Below, in pieces: positions 11,437 to 20,212 of a DNA stretch of 39,889 nucleotides. The position numbers were made by a program, and so were the translations under genes. The DNA is taken from positions 1-39,889 of the forward strand of contig NZ_JABURH010000055.1 in NCBI RefSeq assembly GCF_014762765.1, in the 5' to 3' direction. The stretch comes from Alcanivorax sp. (GTDB lineage: Bacteria; Pseudomonadota; Gammaproteobacteria; Pseudomonadales; Alcanivoracaceae). Position 1 is the stretch's first letter; the number at the start of each line of letters is the position of its first letter. The notes under the pieces are model-generated. The model was not told the DNA's origin and did no database searches. It was given only the letters and a program-made list of their open reading frames with translations.

Positions 11437-12306
11437 ATGTCGCAGTGGGCAGCGTGGGGTCAGTATCAGCAGTGGGGCAAGCCGGTGCGCTGGTTGGTTG
11501 CCGTTTTGCTGATTATCGGGTTGGCCTTTGTGCTGGCCCAGACCTTCTGGCTGTTGTGGTACGGACCCAGCGAGCAGATTCCTTCCAATAGCAAAACCCG
11601 CCTGCAGGTCGCCTCCGCCGGCCAGACTGTCAGCTTGAGCCAATCCCAAGTAGACAGTTGGCAATTGTTCGGAAACTTCGAGCAGGAAGCCGCCACTCAG
11701 TCAGACAAGCCCACCGACGCGCCTGAAACCCGCCTCCGCCTGGAGCTGCTCGGCGTGTTCCAGACCGCAGATACTGCAAAGGCTTCCGCCATCATTGCCG
11801 AAAAGGGCAAGGAGGGAGAGCTGTACCGTATCGGTGACAGTATTCCCGGTAATGCCAGCCTTGAAGAGGTCTACCCGGACCGGGTGATCCTGCGCCGGGC
11901 CGGGCGCCTGGAAACCCTGCGCTGGTCGGACAGTTCCCTGGGCGGCGTCAGCGAGATCGAACGCCCTCGTTCCGAACCGGTACAGCCGCCAGCTAACGAA
12001 CAGGCGGTGAGCGAAGGCAGCGAGGACGATATGCTGCGTCAGCGCAAGGCCATTATTGGGCAGTTAGGGCTGACGCCGGTGGCCGAAGGTGGCAATCAAG
12101 GTTACCAATTGGGTAAGCGGGCCCCCAAACAATTGATCAGCCAGGTCGGCTTGAAAAGCAATGATGTCATTCTCTCTGTCAACGGCCACGGGCTGGGAAC
12201 GGAAGAGGGTGATCTGGCTGCGTTGCGTTCATTTCAGGAAACCCGGCAGGCCAGTATCGTGGTGCAGCGGGGTGATCAGCAATTCACCGTGAATTATCCG
12301 CCATAG
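11437..12306 (+). CDS. gspC: Type II secretion system protein C
   Basis: The 289-residue inner-membrane protein has one transmembrane helix at about 22-48, then a homology-region domain (about 85-170, with LRLELLGVFQTAD and AIIAEKGKEGELYRIGD) that links to secretin GspD, and a C-terminal PDZ-like domain (about 215-289; GYQLGKRAPKQLISQVGLKSNDVILSVNG spans its start). It couples the inner-membrane platform to the outer-membrane secretin. The stop codon overlaps the gspD start by one base (TAGTG), so the two are translationally coupled. A GGAAGAG ribosome binding site is present. Confidence 0.95.
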   Translation: MSQWAAWGQYQQWGKPVRWLVAVLLIIGLAFVLAQTFWLLWYGPSEQIPSNSKTRLQVASAGQTVSLSQSQVDSWQLFGNFEQEAATQSDKPTDAPETRLRLELLGVFQTADTAKASAIIAEKGKEGELYRIGDSIPGNASLEEVYPDRVILRRAGRLETLRWSDSSLGGVSEIERPRSEPVQPPANEQAVSEGSEDDMLRQRKAIIGQLGLTPVAEGGNQGYQLGKRAPKQLISQVGLKSNDVILSVNGHGLGTEEGDLAALRSFQETRQASIVVQRGDQQFTVNYPP

Positions 12307-14372
12307 TGAGTGGTTTTATGATGTCCTTTTTCAAAGCCTCGGCACTTCGAACACTGATTGTGGTGCTGTTGTCAGCAGCGGCTCTTACCGCCCAGGCCCA
12401 GGTTGCGGCCAGTGAAGATGGCAAGAGTTGGACGGTGAATATCCGCAATGCGGATATTCAGGCCTTCATCAGCCAGATTGCTGACATGACGGGCAAGAAC
12501 TTTGTTGTCGACCCCCGTGTCCGCGCCCGGGATGTCACCGTCGTCTCCACCAAGGCGTTGAGCGCTGCGGAGGTTTACGAACTATTCCTTTCCGTGCTGC
12601 AGGTGCATGGCTACGCGGCAGTGCCTTCCGGCGACATTATCAAGATCGTCCCCAATACCACCGCCAAACAAAGCAACCTGCCGCTGGTAGGCAAGAATGA
12701 AGCCGGTGGAGAAGAGTTGGTGACCCGGGTAATTCCGGTGGAAAACTCCCCGGTGGAAGAGTTGGTGCCGGTACTGCGCCCGCTGGTGCCCCAGTACGGT
12801 CATTTGGCGGCCGTGGGCTCGGCCAATGCCCTGATCATCAGTGATCACATGGACAATATTCGCCGTATGGAAGCGATCATTGCCAGCCTGGACAATGCCG
12901 AGTCCGAGGACGTACAGGTGATTAAGCTGGAGCATGCCTTTGCCGGCGACATGGTGAAAATGCTGGAAAGTCTGACCCCACAGACCGGTGGTCGCCGGGG
13001 CAAGACCAAGGATGGCGGCGTTACTGTGGTGGCAGATGAACGCACCAACCGCTTGATCATCAAGGGGGACCGGATTACCCGACAGCGCATGGCGCAGATG
13101 ATCCGTAATCTGGATACCCCTGCCAGTGCCACTGGTGGTGTGCAGGTGGTACGCCTCAGTCACGGTGATGCGGAGGCGCTGGCCGAGCTACTGAAGAATT
13201 TTGCCGAAGGGGCCTCCGCTGCCAAGCCTGGCGCCGATGGTAAGGCCGCGGCGGCATCCATTACCGGTGACAAGGTGTCCATTCAGGCGGACAAATCCCT
13301 CAATGCTCTGGTGATACGCGCAGAACCGGCAATGATGAAGGAGATCATGTCGGTGATTAGTCAGTTGGATGTGCGCCGGGCACAGATTCTCATTGAGGCG
13401 GCTATCGTGGAAGTGTCCGGCGATACCGGCAAGGCACTGGGCTTTCAGTATGTGGCAGGCAGTGACGAAAGTGGTGTCGGTGCCATTAACTTCGGTAATG
13501 CTGGCCTCACTATTAATTCCATCGTCCAGGCTCTGGCGACAGATGATCCGTCAGGTTTGGCCCTTGGGGATGGCATTACTATGGGGTTCGGAGAGCAGGA
13601 CTCCAACGGTGACCTGAAATGGGGGGCGTTGATCCAGGCCCTGTCCACTTCTACCGATGTGAACCTGCTCTCCACCCCCAGCATTCTTACTCTCGATAAC
13701 CAGGAAGCCTCCATCGTGGTGGGCGAGAACGTGCCCTTCATCACTGGCACCAGCACCAGTACCGGTTCCGGTGTTTCCAACCCCTTCCAGACCATCCAGC
13801 GTGAAGATGTGGGCCTGAGCCTGAAAGTGACCCCTCATGTGGCAGGATTATCCACCATTCGTCTGGAGCTGGAGCAGGAGAACTCCCAGGTAAAGGACTC
13901 CGTTGGCGAAGCGGCGGATATCGTTACCACTACCCGCAAGCTGGAAAGCACTGTGTTGGCGGACGATGGTGAGACCATTGCACTGGGTGGGTTGATTCGC
14001 GACAACATTACCAAGACGGTACGCAAGGTGCCGATTCTGGGTGATATCCCCCTGCTGGGCATTCTCTTTCGCTCAACCAGTAACTCGCGAGAGAAAAGTA
14101 ACCTGATGGTCTTTCTGCGGCCCACAATCCTGCCGGATAACGAACAACTGTTGAATATGACCCGGCAGAAGTACATGGGCATTACTGCCCTGCAATTCGA
14201 GCTGAATAGCAAGGGACAACTGGAGCAAGTGGTGCGTAACCCGCTGCCGGTGGATCTTGAGCAGGTGTTTGAGGGGCGCAAAAAAGTGTCTCCGGAATTC
14301 CGGGATGCCTATGACGCCCGGCAAAACGCACCTGAACAGGAAGTTGAGGCTGAGGGAGCCGAGCAAGAATAG
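12306..14372 (+). CDS. gspD: Type II secretion system secretin D
   Basis: The 688-residue secretin forms the outer-membrane pore of the type II secretion system. A signal peptide ends near T-A-Q-A (about residue 31). The N0 domain (about 40-115), three N1-N3 repeats (about 125-385; VQVIKLEHAFAGDMVKMLE and VQVVRLSHGDAEALAELLK are repeat starts) and the secretin core (about 390-640; VPFITGTSTSTGSG, and LGGLIRDNITKTVRKVPILG) are in order. The C-terminal tail is acidic. The GTG at 12306 overlaps gspC; the ATG at 12318 is an alternative. The other gsp genes are not in this window. Confidence 0.97.
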   Translation: MSGFMMSFFKASALRTLIVVLLSAAALTAQAQVAASEDGKSWTVNIRNADIQAFISQIADMTGKNFVVDPRVRARDVTVVSTKALSAAEVYELFLSVLQVHGYAAVPSGDIIKIVPNTTAKQSNLPLVGKNEAGGEELVTRVIPVENSPVEELVPVLRPLVPQYGHLAAVGSANALIISDHMDNIRRMEAIIASLDNAESEDVQVIKLEHAFAGDMVKMLESLTPQTGGRRGKTKDGGVTVVADERTNRLIIKGDRITRQRMAQMIRNLDTPASATGGVQVVRLSHGDAEALAELLKNFAEGASAAKPGADGKAAAASITGDKVSIQADKSLNALVIRAEPAMMKEIMSVISQLDVRRAQILIEAAIVEVSGDTGKALGFQYVAGSDESGVGAINFGNAGLTINSIVQALATDDPSGLALGDGITMGFGEQDSNGDLKWGALIQALSTSTDVNLLSTPSILTLDNQEASIVVGENVPFITGTSTSTGSGVSNPFQTIQREDVGLSLKVTPHVAGLSTIRLELEQENSQVKDSVGEAADIVTTTRKLESTVLADDGETIALGGLIRDNITKTVRKVPILGDIPLLGILFRSTSNSREKSNLMVFLRPTILPDNEQLLNMTRQKYMGITALQFELNSKGQLEQVVRNPLPVDLEQVFEGRKKVSPEFRDAYDARQNAPEQEVEAEGAEQE

Positions 14373-14392
14373 TGTCGTAAGGGGATTACAGC

Positions 14393-14424
14393 AAAAAACG
14401 CGCCTGTCTCGGCGCGTTTTTTTT
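14393..14424 (+). terminator. Rho-independent terminator after gspD
   Basis: Stem CGCGCC / GGCGCG with loop TGTCTC is preceded by six A and followed by eight T. It closes the gspN-gspC-gspD unit and, because of the flanking A-run, could also stop minus-strand transcription from the convergent lipoprotein gene. Confidence 0.95.
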
Positions 14425-14470
14425 GCCGCCGGAAAAGGGGAGAGTCCGGTCGGCTGAAGGCGTGGGCCTG

Positions 14471-15481
14471 TTAGTTGTCTTGCAGGCTCCGCAGGTTGGC
14501 AAGAACCCTGCGGCTGCGTTCCAGTTTTTTGTTCAATTCTTCGTTATCCGGATAGAGCGGCGCTACCTGCTTCCAGATTCTGTAGGCTTCGCGATACTGG
14601 CCGCGGGCATACAGAGCCTCGCCGGTATTCATCTCTTCGCTGAAGCGGCGTCGGGCCCATTGTTCCAGGCGTTTCTGGTGATCGGCCAGTGCCGGGTTGT
14701 TCTGATGTTTATTCAGGAAGCTGCGGGCAGCAAGCAATGAGTCCAGCTGGCCGTTCCGCTGATAACGAGCCATCAACTGATCCGCTTCTGACAGCAGAGC
14801 GCGATTGTGTCGAGCACGGGCTCGTTGGCTGGCGTCATTCAGAATTTGCTGGGCTTTGGCTAATTGCGCAGAAGGAGGCTGATCTGGCGCCAGTTGGTGA
14901 GCGCTGCTGAGCAGGTCGCGGGCCAGCAGCCATTGCTGACGCTGGGCGAAATACTCCCCCAGACGTGTAAGATCGTTTGCTACGAAAAGACGTTCCTCGG
15001 CCAGCTCTTGCTGTTCCTGTTTGGCGCGAGGTAAGTGAAAGCCGCTTAATTTTTCTGTCAGGCCGGCACTGTCCTGCAGGGCCCGGGCCTGAGCACGTCG
15101 CCGTTCAGCCAGTACCTGGTTTAACTGGTGTTCTTCCAGGCTGATCAGGGCGGTAAGCATCTCATCCAGTGCGGAAGGGTCTACCACTTTGTGACGGTGA
15201 TTCTTCACCAGAGTATGGGCCTGCTCCCAGTGTTGTTTGCGGCTCATGGCCCCGGCTTCAAGAATCAGGCGCTGGCGATACTGGTGGCTTGCCATAATGA
15301 TGCCCGGGTATTGCTCCTGCAAAAGAGCGTATTGATCATGGGCGGGGTGAGTATCTTCAATGATAGCGGCTGCGCGGGCGTAATTGCCTTCTGCAAGGGC
15401 CTCGCTGACCCGGCGCTCCGGGTCCCCCAGAGTGGCACAGCCCCCAAGCAGGGCGACCATCACCAGTCCGGCCTTACGCAC
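14471..15481 (-). CDS. Tetratricopeptide-like lipoprotein
   Basis: The 336-residue protein starts with a lipoprotein signal ending in L-L-G-G-C (about residue 15). The remainder is almost wholly helical, with repeated Ala/Leu/Gln/Arg-rich segments (for example LAEGNYARAAAIIEDTHP and ALYARGQYREAYRIWKQVAP) that look like tetratricopeptide units, the last one at the C-terminus being the clearest. No enzyme motif is seen. The GTG start overlaps the adenylate cyclase stop by eight bases, so the two are translationally coupled and the lipoprotein probably works with the cyclase. An ATG seven codons later is possible. Confidence 0.85.
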   Translation of the reverse strand: MRKAGLVMVALLGGCATLGDPERRVSEALAEGNYARAAAIIEDTHPAHDQYALLQEQYPGIIMASHQYRQRLILEAGAMSRKQHWEQAHTLVKNHRHKVVDPSALDEMLTALISLEEHQLNQVLAERRRAQARALQDSAGLTEKLSGFHLPRAKQEQQELAEERLFVANDLTRLGEYFAQRQQWLLARDLLSSAHQLAPDQPPSAQLAKAQQILNDASQRARARHNRALLSEADQLMARYQRNGQLDSLLAARSFLNKHQNNPALADHQKRLEQWARRRFSEEMNTGEALYARGQYREAYRIWKQVAPLYPDNEELNKKLERSRRVLANLRSLQDN

Positions 15482-16961
15482 GTTGCGACTCCGTATTCAG
15501 TTTTGCCAGGAACTGGGCAATACGTTGTTCCATCAGGGTTTCCGACAGGGCGTGAACGCCGTCGATGCGGAAAGTGCTCACCGGTTCGGCTTTGCCACGG
15601 ATACGCATGGCGCCGTACTCGGTAGCGCGCACCCGCGAAGCGATATTGGGGTTAGCCAATAGTGTCGAGGCGGCAATGATCTCGTTGCCTCCAGCCATGT
15701 TGGACAGGCGTGATGCCAGATTGACGGTATCGCCAACCACGGTGTACTGCATGCGCTCCCGCGAGCCCAGGTTGCCTGCCAACATGGCGCCGGAATTGAT
15801 GCCGATACGGAATTCTACTGTGGTGTGTCCATGGGCTCGGCGGTGCTCGTTAAGCCTTTCCACCATTCTCTGAATCATGACTGCGCAGCACAGTCCATGG
15901 AACAGGTGCTCGTCATCCTTCTCAGGCACGCCGAATACGATCATGGCGCAGTCGCCCATATATTTGTCGATGGTGCCACGATAAAAGGTGGTGGCGGTGG
16001 TGATAGCATCGAAATACACATTGAGCATGTCGGCGATGGCATCCGGGGCCAGGGTTTCCGACAGCCGGGTGAAGCCGACGATATCGGCAAACACCACGGT
16101 GGCGTGGACATCGCGGCCACCCAGTTGGACCTGGTCCAGGTCTGCCATCATGTTCTGTGCTACTGACGGGCTGACAAAACGCTTCAGCACCTGTTCCACC
16201 TGGTCTTTTTCCAGCATGCCGTGGGCCATGGTGTTGTAGGCTTCGATAAGACCGCCGATTTCGTCATTGCGGCGATCCTGAATCCGGTAGTTCAGATCCC
16301 CCCGGCGCATGGCGCTGGTGGCCTCCAGTAGATCCTGAATGGGGCGTGCCAGTCGCCGGCTGATCAGGAACGAGGCGATGATGGCGATCACGCTCATGAT
16401 CAGCGTGGCATTGATCATGGTGTCCTGCACCGATTCCCGGGCGGCCATGATAGGGCGGTCGGACAGGGAAATGGCCGTGTAGCCGGCTACCGTATCCCCC
16501 ACATCAACAGCGGCATAGTAGGTGGTTACCGGTTCGTTCTGCAGTTCCCAGCGCTTGATCTGTTCCTGAAGCGGGTCGGCGGCCAGGGGCAAGATGCCGG
16601 CCTTGTCGACCAGGTTGCCGCTGCGATCAAACAGGGCGGCGCCGCGCACGCTCTCACTGCGTGTCAGGTTGTTGAGTTGGACCTTGAGCAGGAAGGTGTC
16701 ATCGGCCAGCAGGGGCTCCCGGGCCGTGTTGGCCAACTGCAGGGCAATGGCTTCACCGAAGGTGTCCGCCTGGTCGCGCATGCGGTCGAGCTGATTGTTG
16801 AGCAGCAGGGAGCCGAGAATAGTCATGCCGCACAGGATCAGCAGGGAAATGGACAGCCCCAGCTTCCAGGCTACTGGAAAGTAAGCAGGCACATAGGGGG
16901 CCAGCCACCCGCCAATGCGGGAGGGCTTCGTGGGGCTGGCTTGTCCTTGCGGCTCGGTCAC
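15474..16961 (-). CDS. Membrane class III adenylate cyclase with HAMP domain
   Basis: The 495-residue protein makes cAMP by family inference. Transmembrane helix 1 is at about 33-55, a periplasmic sensor region at 56-183, helix 2 at about 185-203 and a HAMP domain at about 204-255. The cyclase domain (about 280-460) keeps the metal-binding aspartates D293 (FADIVGFT) and D337 (KYMGDCAM), the adenine-selecting K333 and D411 and the transition-state pair N414/R418 (VNLASRLS), so it should be active and ATP-specific. The GTG start is the only in-frame one before TM1. It is followed by the overlapping lipoprotein gene. Confidence 0.93.
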   Translation of the reverse strand: MTEPQGQASPTKPSRIGGWLAPYVPAYFPVAWKLGLSISLLILCGMTILGSLLLNNQLDRMRDQADTFGEAIALQLANTAREPLLADDTFLLKVQLNNLTRSESVRGAALFDRSGNLVDKAGILPLAADPLQEQIKRWELQNEPVTTYYAAVDVGDTVAGYTAISLSDRPIMAARESVQDTMINATLIMSVIAIIASFLISRRLARPIQDLLEATSAMRRGDLNYRIQDRRNDEIGGLIEAYNTMAHGMLEKDQVEQVLKRFVSPSVAQNMMADLDQVQLGGRDVHATVVFADIVGFTRLSETLAPDAIADMLNVYFDAITTATTFYRGTIDKYMGDCAMIVFGVPEKDDEHLFHGLCCAVMIQRMVERLNEHRRAHGHTTVEFRIGINSGAMLAGNLGSRERMQYTVVGDTVNLASRLSNMAGGNEIIAASTLLANPNIASRVRATEYGAMRIRGKAEPVSTFRIDGVHALSETLMEQRIAQFLAKLNTESQRA

Positions 16962-17235
16962 GATGCATCCCTGATTGAGTCGTAACGGTCACTTTGCACG
17001 CTTGTCAGCGGCGGACCATGCTGTCAAATTCACAGTTCGCCCCGGGCGTATTAACGGGTCCGGAATGGCGCTGCGTCGGCTAAGACCGCCGTGGTTGCGC
17101 AGAGTTCTTGTTCTTTTTGCGCTTATGCTGAATCACAACAATGATCAAGCGAATATGCTAACAATAGCACTTTCGTCGTGCTGGGTAAGTAGTTGTCTAT
17201 GCTGACTGGCTGAATTGGAATCGGGAAGAGAGAGT

Positions 17236-18201
17236 ATGGCATTTATGCGTGAGCGGCAGCTTGCTGCCAATGGCCTGAATTTTTTTGTGGCAGAGGCGGG
17301 GGAGCCGGGAAACCCTCTGGTGTTGTGTCTGCATGGTTTTCCGGAATGTTGGGCCTCCTGGCGCTATCAGTTACCGGTACTGGCCCAGTCCGGTTACCAC
17401 GCGGTGGCGCCGGATCTGCGCGGTTACGGTTACACCGGTGGCCCGGTGGAGGCGGATAGTTACCGTCAGAGCGTGCTGGTGGAGGACGTTGTCGCCCTTA
17501 TCCGGGCATTGGGGCATGAATCGGCAATCCTGGTCGGGCACGACTGGGGGTGCGCACTGACCTGGCAGGTGGCGCGTCGCTACCCGCAAATGATTCGTGC
17601 CGTAGTCGGCATGTCGGTGCCTTACGGCGGGCCGGCCCCGGAGGCGCCCACCGAGTCAATGCGGCGGCTCTTCGAAGATCGCTTCTTCTACATGCTCTAT
17701 TTTCAGAAGCCGCAACTGCCGGAGCAGGAGCTGGAGGCGGATGTGCCCACCAGCCTGCGCAAGATCTTCCACGGTCTGTCCGCTGATGGTATCGCCGATT
17801 TCCGGGTGGGTCCGGACGACACCGGCTTCCTGCAATCCATGCCGATCCCCGAGCAGCAACCGCGCTGGATGCGTGAGGAAGACCTGGCCTATTACGTGGA
17901 GCGGTTCCAGCACAGCGGCTTTACCGGGCCGATCAACTGGTATCGGGCCATGGATGCGTCTTGGGAGGAAAGCCGGGATGACGACAACTGGCAGCTGACC
18001 ATGCCCACTCTGTTTATTGGCGGTATGCAGGACCCGGTGATCGTGTTCAGTCAGAAAGCGCTGCAACGCATGCCCGACTACATCCCGGATCTGCGCACGG
18101 TGATGCTGGACCAGTGCGGGCACTGGATCCAGATGGAGCAGGCGGCGGAAGTGAACCGTGAGATGATTGCCTTTCTGGAGGAAGTCGATGGCAAAGGCTG
18201 A
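17236..18201 (+). CDS. Alpha/beta hydrolase, soluble epoxide hydrolase type
   Basis: A cytosolic 321-residue alpha/beta hydrolase. The oxyanion motif H-G-F-P-E is at 33-37, the nucleophile D103 sits in GHDWG (an aspartate here marks epoxide hydrolases and haloalkane dehalogenases), and the base histidine is H296 in the C-terminal Q-C-G-H-W motif. The H-G-F-P-E form and the cap tyrosines favour epoxide hydrolase over dehalogenase. Substrate is unknown; epoxides from alkene or fatty-acid oxidation are possible. ATG 17236 has a GGGAAGAGAGA site; an upstream in-frame TTG is not needed. It overlaps the next gene by 14 bases. Confidence 0.92.
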   Translation: MAFMRERQLAANGLNFFVAEAGEPGNPLVLCLHGFPECWASWRYQLPVLAQSGYHAVAPDLRGYGYTGGPVEADSYRQSVLVEDVVALIRALGHESAILVGHDWGCALTWQVARRYPQMIRAVVGMSVPYGGPAPEAPTESMRRLFEDRFFYMLYFQKPQLPEQELEADVPTSLRKIFHGLSADGIADFRVGPDDTGFLQSMPIPEQQPRWMREEDLAYYVERFQHSGFTGPINWYRAMDASWEESRDDDNWQLTMPTLFIGGMQDPVIVFSQKALQRMPDYIPDLRTVMLDQCGHWIQMEQAAEVNREMIAFLEEVDGKG

Positions 18202-18682
18202 CCAAACCAGTAATTTTCACCGGGTGGCCGAGTTCCACCGTGCCTTTTCCCTGCCGGTGGAGCCGCAACCGGTGGTACCCGATGACGCCACCATTCGTTT
18301 GCGTCTGGCCCTGTTGCTGGAGGAGTTTCACGAACTGGCCGAGGCCACCTGTCAGCAACCGGATGCGGTGCAGCAGAGGTTTCTCAATACCCTGGCGTCA
18401 GCCAGGGAGCAGTTGGCATCGCTGAGTGGTTTTCGCGTGGACCTGGTGGAAGTAGCCGATGCGCTCACCGACATCAATTATGTGACCTATGGCGCCGGCC
18501 ATACCTTCGGTATCGACCTGAACGCCACCTGCGCGGAGGTGCATCGCAGCAACATGAGCAAGCTGGGTGCCGATGGTAGGCCGGTGAAGGACGAACGCGG
18601 CAAGGTGCTCAAAGGGCCGGCCTATTCTCCGCCGGCGTTGGAACCTGTACTGGCCCGGCAGGGCGGCAATGACCCGGAATAA
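18188..18682 (+). CDS. All-alpha NTP pyrophosphohydrolase-like protein (PRA-PH/MazG superfamily)
   Basis: The 164-residue protein shows the superfamily pattern: L-L-L-E-E-F-H-E-L-A-E-A in the first helix pair and V-E-V-A-D-A-L-T-D in the second, giving the EExxE and ExxD metal-binding residues. The C-terminal EVHRSNMSKLGADGRPV is shared by phosphoribosyl-ATP pyrophosphohydrolase-like house-cleaning enzymes. It likely hydrolyses an NTP or related nucleotide to the monophosphate; the substrate is unknown. ATG 18188 is preferred for its GGAGGAAG site, giving a 14-base overlap with the epoxide hydrolase and suggesting translational coupling. Confidence 0.85.
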   Translation: MAKADQTSNFHRVAEFHRAFSLPVEPQPVVPDDATIRLRLALLLEEFHELAEATCQQPDAVQQRFLNTLASAREQLASLSGFRVDLVEVADALTDINYVTYGAGHTFGIDLNATCAEVHRSNMSKLGADGRPVKDERGKVLKGPAYSPPALEPVLARQGGNDPE

Positions 18683-18743
18683 CCGCCGTGGTTGGGGTTG
18701 CTCCGGGCTGTGAGTGTTGGAGTCTTGCTGATAACGCTGATAC

Positions 18744-19721
18744 CTAGACTTGCAACGCCATCCCCGCAGGCAAGCGGTCAGTCAAAATGTCAAACGCGCC
18801 GCCATGGGCGCTGTGCAGCATCCGTTCCGGTTGCCCGCGCCGGGACAGGGTGGCGGTGACGCCGGCCAGTTTGCTGTTCAGGCAGATCTTGTTACCTCCA
18901 GGCGGGTTGTAATAGGTCAGGGCAGCTACCCGGTCTGCCATCGTGGCCATGCTGATGTTTAAACGGGTATCACCGTTACCGGTCTGAAGGGTCCACTGGA
19001 AAGGGCGGTAGTCGGCGTTGGCGCGCAGCGCCCGGGACAGGCTGTTGAACAGCAGTGTTTCCCCGTCCAGTCGCAGGGCGGCAATGGAAAGTTGTGGGCT
19101 GTACAGTGGGCCTAGCTTCACCTGGGCAGTGGCGCATTCCAGAAAGGCGTCCGGCGCATTGTCGAAACCCACCACCTGGCCCCAGGCATAGCGGTCGGTA
19201 TGTTGACTGCCCCAGTTATGATTTTCGCTGCCTGGCCACCGGTCCAACACGAAAGTTTCGCCGTTCAGGGTCAGGGTACCGCTGAGACGGATATGGGGGC
19301 GGCTGACCAGAGACTTGGCCTTGGGCAGGGGGCGTTTATAGAAACTCTCCGGCAGAAACAGCAGCGGTGGCTCGCCGTCATCGTAGTGCAGATCCCAGCT
19401 CAGTTGGTCGTTTCCTTCTTGAAGCAGCCCTTGCAGGGCACCGGGTTGCAAGTGATTGTCGCCAGCGTCCACCTGCATCAGTGAGGTGCTGAAGCGGCAC
19501 TGTTCCAGGGGAAACTCTTCCTTGAACGCACGGGTCTGCTGCCGGGCGCCGTCGCTCCACACCGCCCACACTTCACCCAGGGCCGGACGTTGATCCCGGG
19601 CGCGGAACAGGGTGTAGCGAATCCAGATGGCCAGGGGGTTGTGCGGGTGATTGGCGCGCACAAACCAGGATTCGTAGTGACCGCCCCTGGGCGGGGCCTG
19701 CAGGCCGTAGTAGGGAATCAT
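18744..19721 (-). CDS. Tocopherol-cyclase/CrtC-like lipocalin-fold protein
   Basis: The 325-residue protein has no signal peptide. The entry HYESWFVRANHPHNPLAIWI and the motif S-E-N-H-N-W-G followed by D-R-Y-A-W-G-Q resemble the N-W-G ... W-x-W pattern of tocopherol cyclase and hydroxyneurosporene synthase (CrtC/AttH-type double lipocalins), which handle hydrophobic isoprenoid or lipid substrates. The assignment is by pattern only and the substrate is unknown. ATG 19721 has a clear AGGAG site; the longer open frame upstream is a shadow over the neighbouring gene. It is the last gene of the GMC cassette, 23 bases after the 155-aa gene. Confidence 0.7.
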   Translation of the reverse strand: MIPYYGLQAPPRGGHYESWFVRANHPHNPLAIWIRYTLFRARDQRPALGEVWAVWSDGARQQTRAFKEEFPLEQCRFSTSLMQVDAGDNHLQPGALQGLLQEGNDQLSWDLHYDDGEPPLLFLPESFYKRPLPKAKSLVSRPHIRLSGTLTLNGETFVLDRWPGSENHNWGSQHTDRYAWGQVVGFDNAPDAFLECATAQVKLGPLYSPQLSIAALRLDGETLLFNSLSRALRANADYRPFQWTLQTGNGDTRLNISMATMADRVAALTYYNPPGGNKICLNSKLAGVTATLSRRGQPERMLHSAHGGAFDILTDRLPAGMALQV

Positions 19722-19744
19722 TCGAGGCTCCTTGGTCTGGACGA

Positions 19745-20212
19745 TCAGCGTGATGAGCCGATGCCATGATCTTGCTGGTAAGCCTGCTGTTCGTCCACCA
19801 GTCGCAGGGCAGTAAAGGGAAAGGCCAGCATGCTTTCCCGGTAAGCCACCTCTGCCTGGCCGATGGCCTGCTGGTTCCGGTAGACCGTCATAGGGCAGGT
19901 AATCAACGAGGCCAGCAGGCCGTTGCGTCCGTACTGCTTTTTGCCTTCCACACGCAGCCGTCCCAGCGCCGGGTGGCTGAAGGTCAGCCAGTAATGGGGG
20001 CCGCTCGGATGAATGGTCAGTTCCCCTTCGCAGGGGAAGTCCTGTCCGTCCAGATTGACGGTGCCACGAAAGTAACGGGGGGCACTGATGCTGAAGATGC
20101 GGGTGGTAAAGGCGCGGATCTGGAAGGCAAAGGGTTGCTGGCGGCCCTGACTGTCCAGTTGCAGCCAACCGCTCATGCGTTCCTTGAGTAACAGGCCTAG
20201 AGTCATGCGCAT
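19745..20212 (-). CDS. Hypothetical protein of the GMC cassette, 155 aa
   Basis: I do not recognise a named family. The first 90 residues are beta-rich with alternating polar and aromatic positions (for example PCEGELTIHPSGPHYWLTF), followed by GKKQYGRNGLLASLITCP. No signal peptide or metal motif is evident. Its start overlaps the end of the GMC oxidoreductase gene by 10 bases, so it is translationally coupled, and it is followed at 23 bases by the CrtC-like gene. The context suggests a partner or accessory factor in oxidation of a hydrophobic alcohol or sterol. Confidence 0.8.
   Translation of the reverse strand: MRMTLGLLLKERMSGWLQLDSQGRQQPFAFQIRAFTTRIFSISAPRYFRGTVNLDGQDFPCEGELTIHPSGPHYWLTFSHPALGRLRVEGKKQYGRNGLLASLITCPMTVYRNQQAIGQAEVAYRESMLAFPFTALRLVDEQQAYQQDHGIGSSR

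Noticed and set aside
13064..13080. TTGATCATCAA in gspD, resembling an Fnr box
   Set aside because: The spacer is one base rather than four and it lies inside a coding region.
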